A stretch of 10,173 nt of DNA from NCBI GenBank assembly GCA_934725285.1, contig CAKVBK010000062.1, positions 1-10,173 of the forward strand, given 5' to 3'. The translations under genes were made by a program, and so were the position numbers. Below the pieces are notes generated by a model. That model saw nothing but the letters and a program-made list of their open reading frames with translations, was not told the origin of the DNA and did not search any database. Of this stretch, positions 6,111-10,173 are shown piece by piece. Each line of letters opens with the position of its first letter. The first letter of the stretch is position 1. Source of the stretch: an uncultured Bacteroidales bacterium (GTDB taxonomy: Bacteria; Bacteroidota; Bacteroidia; Bacteroidales; UBA932).

Positions 6111-7347
6111 GAACCTCAAGAATTATCGGGATGCTCTTTCGGCAGCCCTTGTTGTCGATCACATTCATCGTGAATGTGTGGGTGCCTTTGAAAGCCAGAA
6201 GCGGGGTCTGTGCGCCTGACAGGTCGAAATCAATCTCGGTCTTGCCGGAAAGTTCGGCCCCGTGCGGGAAAGGAACTATGTCAAACACGCCCATAGCCGC
6301 CTCAGACGGATTGATCAGATCCAAAGTGGTTCCCCCCACAGTGTTCACGGAATTGATGAAGTCCGCATTTGTGGAAGCAATGTCCACAGTAAACCTGCGC
6401 GCCCCGTTAGGAATCTTGGCAGTCATCGTCAGCGGGAATGAACCGGTTGACGGCACCGTGATCGTCTTGGCAATGTCGTATGAACTTGTGCTGACAAGTT
6501 CGATTCCTCCGTCACCGACAGGAGCGTTCGGATCATTTCCGTCTCCCTGCTCGTCCGCGGCCACATCATTCTCCAATTCGATGTCTTCCACCAAGCCGTC
6601 AATCTCAACGGAGAATGAAGCGTTGCCGGATGCGTCCACCCTCTTCATTATCGTGACGATATGCCAATCCTGAGCCTTTACATTCGTGATGACAGCACGC
6701 ATCCTCTGCGTCTTTCCATCCACAGATCCTTTGAAAACCAAAGCGATGGTGGCATCGTTGCCATTCACCGCATAGTACCCCTGACGGCGGTCGTACGTAG
6801 GGTTGCCGTTGGAATATTCCAGTTTGTACTCCAACGGATAGCCGGCTGTCAATTCAACAGTCGCAGAGCCATCCCCGGTCACCGACTTAAGAAAGTCATC
6901 ATTGTAACCGACTGTCACAACGGCCTGGAGCAGGGTGCAGGTTATGGTCCCCAACGTGGTTGTGACTCCTGCCTTGATCGCAAAACTCCTTGAAGCCCCA
7001 TAAACAGGCGAAGTGAATTTTGCCTGCGGTACCTCAGCGCTGGTTGACCGGATGTCAATCCTGTAATTTCCGGCAGGAAGGGAGATGTCGGCACTTCCCC
7101 GAACCTCCTGATATGTTTTCTGCCATACAAGCATGCCGCTGTTGTCATAAAGGAACAACACATAGTCATCACTCGCGGCCTCCGCCCGTGTCGAGACCTT
7201 GTGAATCTCATCGGAAACCTCAAGGGAAAGCCCGTCAAATGACAACACGCCGGTCCTGTCACCATTATGATAATTAAAATTGTCCTTCTCGCAGGACGCT
7301 GTCAAGACCATCATGACAGCAATGAATATGTAAGATATCCTTTTCAT
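6106..7347 (-). CDS. DUF4493-like lipoprotein with extra C-terminal beta domain
   Basis: The protein has 413 residues. MKRISYIFIAVMMVLTASCEKDNF is a lipoprotein signal with Cys at 19; the charged residues right after it are consistent with surface export. Residues about 33-260 look like a DUF4493-type domain: LPAGNYRIDIRSTS, KFTSPVYGASRSFAIKAG and TITCTLLQAVVTVGY, closing with VEDIELEND, almost the same end as its upstream neighbour (VEDVELLDVD). An acidic, glycine-rich linker (about 261-281) joins a second, unassigned beta-rich domain (282-413) ending IPIILEVL. STRAEA near residues 52-57 recalls the Arg-rich pro-segments of Bacteroidales fimbrillins, but cleavage there is speculation. It starts four bases after the previous stop. 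The second domain is the part I cannot place. Confidence 0.75.
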   Translation of the reverse strand: MKRISYIFIAVMMVLTASCEKDNFNYHNGDRTGVLSFDGLSLEVSDEIHKVSTRAEAASDDYVLFLYDNSGMLVWQKTYQEVRGSADISLPAGNYRIDIRSTSAEVPQAKFTSPVYGASRSFAIKAGVTTTLGTITCTLLQAVVTVGYNDDFLKSVTGDGSATVELTAGYPLEYKLEYSNGNPTYDRRQGYYAVNGNDATIALVFKGSVDGKTQRMRAVITNVKAQDWHIVTIMKRVDASGNASFSVEIDGLVEDIELENDVAADEQGDGNDPNAPVGDGGIELVSTSSYDIAKTITVPSTGSFPLTMTAKIPNGARRFTVDIASTNADFINSVNTVGGTTLDLINPSEAAMGVFDIVPFPHGAELSGKTEIDFDLSGAQTPLLAFKGTHTFTMNVIDNKGCRKSIPIILEVL

Positions 7348-7351
7348 CTCG

Positions 7352-8095
7352 TCAGTCGTTAAGATCTACATCCAACAGTTCCACATCCTCCACTGTGTCA
7401 TCGAAAGAGACAGTGATGGAGCTTCCTCCAACATTTGACACACCGAATTTGATGGTATAGCATGTTTTGGGATCCAGAGCCTTGTAATCCTTTGAAAAAC
7501 TCTGAGTCTTTCCTCCCTGGTTTGTCAGCGTTCCGGACACAGAAATCGTGTAGGCATCCACGAAGGCAGCCCTCGCCTCTCCTTTCGGGAATGCGATCTC
7601 TGTTCCGCCCCCGGTCTTGACTGTGAATGAATAATCCGTATAATATGACTTGAACCCATCCGTGCATTCCACCTTGACGATCGAGTTCGCCAATGAGACA
7701 GGAATCGCTACCGAAACAGTACCACTGCCTGTGATCGAAAACGTCTTTTCACCTGACAGACAAGGCTTTCCGAAGCCCTCGTCAGTGACATTCCCGTAGG
7801 TGGCCTTCACAGAATAGTTCCCTGCCTTGAGCGCGGTTGAAGTATTGTAGCCGTCAAGCCGTCCGTTGTAGATCTCGTCGCCATTGCCATTGGAGATGAC
7901 TATCGTGAACTCTCCTGCCTCGGGAATTACAGTATAGTCGGACACGCTGCTTCTGGCCGCGACCTCGACATGGCAATCCGCGTCCAGGGAGAACAAGACA
8001 TTCCCCTCAGATTCGTTCAAATGTCTGGAACAAGACACCGACAAAAGCGCCAGTGCCAGCATTCCGGTCATTTTTCCGTTTGCATTCATATTCAT
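7352..8095 (-). CDS. Single-domain DUF4493-like lipoprotein
   Basis: The protein has 247 residues. The lipoprotein signal ends LALALLSVSC with Cys at 22. ATG at 8095 and at 8089 (MNMNANGKM) are both possible starts; neither has a clear ribosome site. The mature protein is mostly one DUF4493-type domain (PF14900), shown by LKAGNYSVKATYG, GFGKPCLSGEKTFSITG and SLANSIVKVECTDGF, and it ends VEDVELLDVDLND. It lacks the extra C-terminal domains found in the next two genes. Members of this family occur in strings in Bacteroidales surface-protein loci and have no proven function. The start is one base after the preceding stop, so translation is likely coupled. A structural subunit of a surface assembly is a reasonable guess. 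Confidence 0.8.
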   Translation of the reverse strand: MNMNANGKMTGMLALALLSVSCSRHLNESEGNVLFSLDADCHVEVAARSSVSDYTVIPEAGEFTIVISNGNGDEIYNGRLDGYNTSTALKAGNYSVKATYGNVTDEGFGKPCLSGEKTFSITGSGTVSVAIPVSLANSIVKVECTDGFKSYYTDYSFTVKTGGGTEIAFPKGEARAAFVDAYTISVSGTLTNQGGKTQSFSKDYKALDPKTCYTIKFGVSNVGGSSITVSFDDTVEDVELLDVDLND

Positions 8096-8096
8096 T

Positions 8097-9893
8097 CTAC
8101 TTTTTGATTTTCACTTTTATGTTGTCAAGGTAGAGCCAGCACGTGTTGTTGTTGGCGCCCCAGTTTGTTTCCGGGACGGTTCTCCAGCTAAGCCTCAATG
8201 GAGCTCCGACCTCGGACAATGTCGCGTTGGCCGTGTGATTGATGTTGGTGTATGAGCCCGTCGTCTCGTTGATGTCAAAGCTGGACGGGAACGTGCCTGT
8301 GTCATCACCGCTCTTAAGGTTCTTGCTTGTCGTGATGTAACCGAAATAAACGGTCTGGGCTATCTTCGGTGTTCCTTCCCGGTTCATCGAATAATCGTAG
8401 CTGACATCAAGGTCCACAATCTTGCCATCCTTCAACCCTGTAAGGAACGGAGAATCAGCTCTGGCAGGATAGTTGGCAAGCCCGGTTTCCCTGCGGCATG
8501 CGATTCTGATGGCGGTTCCTGCCTCAGCCCCGGCCCTGGCCGCGCTCCATCCGGACATGAACAGGTGAGGAGACTTGGAGCCTGCGCTTGAGACACCATA
8601 TTCATCATCGGAGGTGAAATATTCGACATTCTTGAAGTCTTCAAAGAACAGGTACGGGCAATTCAAAGAGCAAGCCACGCTAGAAATCGATGACAAGTCG
8701 CCGAGGTTGAGACTTTCAGCAACCACTGCATTTTCAGACTCGTAACTTACCGTCAACGGAAGCGAAGACAATAACCTGAACGCAGCCTCATCCTTTGTCT
8801 CCACCACAAATGTGTCGCCAACCTTCACCAGACCATCGTGAGTTCCCTCAAAGACAAGTGTATTTGAAGAGCTTTCAGGCCAATTCACCCCATCAGGAAG
8901 AGACACCTTTATACTATGCGGGTCCTCACCAAGGTTATTGGAGGCCAATGTGAACCTCAATTTATAGAGTGGCTTAGCCTCGACCGGCCTCAAGGGCACC
9001 GGAGTGATGTGTCCCGCCTCAAAAGTTCTTCCTCCCAGGGAAATGGGTGTCAACGAAGCCCACTTGCTCTCTGAATATATCGAGACATTCATCTGATCAT
9101 CGGCTGAATAAACTGTAGGCGGAGGGAATATGCCAGCGACAGCAGACTCGACACCATCTCCAGACTCATCAATCGGTTTCTTGAGAGTCAAAGTGATTCC
9201 GTTCACTCCTTCATCAAGACTGGCGGTCGAGGCATCAGTGACATCAACGGACATCTTGCCGGCCACGGGCTGAGGCATAGAGAACTCAATCCTTGTCACA
9301 GGCTCGCCAAGCAAGTTATTCCCTTCAGGAATATAGAACCTCAGGAAATGAAGGAGATGCTTCATTTTAAAATTCGGCACATTGCCAGAAATGATTGGCG
9401 ATCCTGTCTCTATCGGAGACAAAGCCGGACCTGCAGCCGGACCTGCGGCAAGTATATCTACGCCACACGAGGCACTTCCGTCCTGAACAGCCGGCACAGA
9501 AAACACAGCTTTGCCGCTTTCGAATGACTCGGGAAGCGGATATGTCAAATAATAGGAATAAGTTCCATCTGGCATTAAGGACTGGAGCGTGGCCGAAAAA
9601 TATGCTGACGCACCATCTGCCTCAATGGCCATCAGACGGAAAGTCTGGCCTTCAAGCGAATATGTTCCTGACGAAGACTTTGCCCAAACAGCTACCGCGT
9701 CACCAGGCTGCCAGACAAAGCGTTTGGATTCGGAGTCAAAAGTTGTCTTGGTCTCAGGACCACGGCCTAATGCAAGCACAACCCTGACAGGGTCGTGCAC
9801 TTCAGCAGACTCTTTCAGGTCCAAATCATCACATCCACACAGCATGACACCGGCTACTGCAAGGACAACTCTCTGTGATAGTTTCAAATACAC
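8097..9893 (-). CDS. Fimbrillin-like lipoprotein with C-terminal beta-sandwich
   Basis: This is the first gene of the operon, with 598 residues from GTG at 9893. TTG at 9887 (MKLSQRVVLAVAGVMLCGC) is equally plausible. A longer reading from TTG at 9944 is rejected because that codon lies inside the promoter -7 box. The lipobox is LCGC with acylated Cys at 21, followed by DDLDL, an acidic run of the kind that sends Bacteroidota lipoproteins to the cell surface. Residues about 35-303 resemble fimbrillin-family (Mfa-like, PF13149) proteins: ETKTTF, FVWQPGDAVAVWA, TYSYYLTYPLP, and the closing FEAGHITPVPLRP. Residues about 413-598 form a separate domain, FFEDFKNVEYF, GWSAARAGAEAGTAIRIACR, LDVSYDYSM and TCWLYLDNIKVKIKK, which looks like a jelly-roll or carbohydrate-binding-type sandwich. 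A tip or anchor adhesin is likely but unproven. Confidence 0.8.
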   Translation of the reverse strand: MYLKLSQRVVLAVAGVMLCGCDDLDLKESAEVHDPVRVVLALGRGPETKTTFDSESKRFVWQPGDAVAVWAKSSSGTYSLEGQTFRLMAIEADGASAYFSATLQSLMPDGTYSYYLTYPLPESFESGKAVFSVPAVQDGSASCGVDILAAGPAAGPALSPIETGSPIISGNVPNFKMKHLLHFLRFYIPEGNNLLGEPVTRIEFSMPQPVAGKMSVDVTDASTASLDEGVNGITLTLKKPIDESGDGVESAVAGIFPPPTVYSADDQMNVSIYSESKWASLTPISLGGRTFEAGHITPVPLRPVEAKPLYKLRFTLASNNLGEDPHSIKVSLPDGVNWPESSSNTLVFEGTHDGLVKVGDTFVVETKDEAAFRLLSSLPLTVSYESENAVVAESLNLGDLSSISSVACSLNCPYLFFEDFKNVEYFTSDDEYGVSSAGSKSPHLFMSGWSAARAGAEAGTAIRIACRRETGLANYPARADSPFLTGLKDGKIVDLDVSYDYSMNREGTPKIAQTVYFGYITTSKNLKSGDDTGTFPSSFDINETTGSYTNINHTANATLSEVGAPLRLSWRTVPETNWGANNNTCWLYLDNIKVKIKK

Positions 9894-9941
9894 TACTATT
9901 ATTATTTGGCGGACAAGCCATGACTCACCGCGTAATATGCA

Positions 9942-9971
9942 CAAATGTAATGATTTTTACTTACATACAAA
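9942..9971 (-). promoter_or_regulatory. Promoter of the surface-lipoprotein operon
   Basis: On the minus strand TACATTTG (9949-9942) is a full match to the Bacteroidota -7 consensus TAnnTTTG. TTTG (9971-9968) matches the -33 box, 18 bases upstream. Transcription should start near 9934-9937, leaving a leader of about 40-50 bases before the GTG/TTG start. An inverted repeat, ATGTAA at 9945-9950 and TTACAT at 9961-9966, lies between the boxes and overlaps the -7 element, so it could be an operator. Confidence 0.7.
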
Positions 9972-10064
9972 AATACACATTCATATTTAAGGTCATGGCG
10001 GCACAAATCGCACAATTTACTTGCGAAAACAATAACGAAATACGGGAGGCAGGCACGTGTGTAC

Positions 10065-10104
10065 AAAAAAAAGGAGTCCGTCTGTCGAAAGACAGCCGGA
10101 CTCC
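10065..10104 (-). terminator. rRNA operon terminator
   Basis: On the minus strand GGAGTCCG, one mismatch, CTGTC, loop TTTC, GACAG, mismatch and CGGACTCC make a stem of 13 pairs (10104-10073). Eight T follow at 10072-10065. It lies about seven bases after the 5S end and separates the rRNA operon from the surface operon on the same strand. Confidence 0.93.
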
Positions 10105-10110
10105 CCGAAG

Positions 10111-10173
10111 TACGGCGGCGACCTACTCTCCCAACTGGTGTGTCAGTACCATCGGCGCGCGCGGGCTTAACTG
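10111..10173 (-). rRNA. rrf: 5S rRNA, 3' part (5' end off window)
   Basis: The minus strand contains the conserved 5S segments GTTAAGCCCG, GCGCCGATGGTACTG and GGGAGAGTAGGTCGCCGCC in the right order and spacing. About 63 of the usual 110-120 bases are present; the 5' half runs off the right edge. The exact 3' end is uncertain by a few bases. The 23S and 16S genes presumably lie farther right, outside the window. Confidence 0.95.

Noticed and set aside
1166..9893. Polysaccharide utilization locus
   Set aside because: There is no SusC-like TonB-dependent transporter, no SusD-like protein, no glycoside hydrolase and no regulator.
9395..9990. Two overlapping plus-strand frames at the start of the operon
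   Set aside because: They are antisense shadows of the first lipoprotein gene and its promoter, with low-complexity translations.
9894..10064. Invertible (phase-variable) promoter, common for Bacteroidales surface loci
   Set aside because: I found no pair of long inverted repeats flanking the promoter; the only inverted repeat is 6 bases with a 10-base spacer, and no recombinase gene is present.
1..10173. CRISPR array, tRNA genes, insertion sequences or prophage parts
   Set aside because: No regularly spaced repeats, no cloverleaf-like sequence next to the 5S gene and no transposase or integrase frames were seen on either strand.

Overview
The window looks like part of a Bacteroidales (Bacteroidota) chromosome. 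The evidence is the set of protein families (fimbrillin-like, DUF4493 and PCMD lipoproteins with outer-membrane barrels), gene starts mostly without Shine-Dalgarno sequences, and promoter-like sites of the Bacteroidota type (TTTG, then TAnnTTTG). Base composition is near 50% GC by eye. I cannot name the genus. All recognisable genes lie on the minus strand, so transcription runs from high to low coordinates.

From the right edge: the 3' half of a 5S rRNA gene (about 10111-10173) ends an rRNA operon and is followed by a strong intrinsic terminator (10065-10104). A short intergenic stretch then holds a Bacteroidota-type promoter (9942-9971). It drives a compact seven-gene operon (9893 to 1166), with gaps of 1 to 5 bases or a 1-base overlap between genes. 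Its order is: fimbrillin-like lipoprotein with a C-terminal beta-sandwich; single-domain DUF4493-like lipoprotein; two-domain DUF4493-like lipoprotein; DUF4493 + FN3-like + PCMD lipoprotein; outer-membrane barrel protein; a second, paralogous barrel protein; Ig-like + FN3-like + PCMD lipoprotein. Five of the seven carry lipoprotein signals and two carry ordinary signal peptides followed by beta-barrel-like sequence. No enzyme, regulator or transposase is visible. I infer an exported multi-protein surface assembly, possibly fimbria-like or glycan-binding. Its function cannot be read from the sequence.

Downstream (1165 to 831) lies a complete histidine attenuator: a likely promoter, an 18-residue leader peptide with five His codons (MRQFNHIHLHLHHRFIRG), a pause hairpin, a 14-bp antiterminator and a terminator hairpin with eight U. 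It precedes hisG (830 to beyond base 1), the first gene of a histidine operon that leaves the window. A 25-base palindrome sits between the attenuator and hisG.

The points most worth a second look are the surface-lipoprotein operon with its mirrored PCMD-barrel-barrel-PCMD layout, and the textbook-like but short his attenuator.
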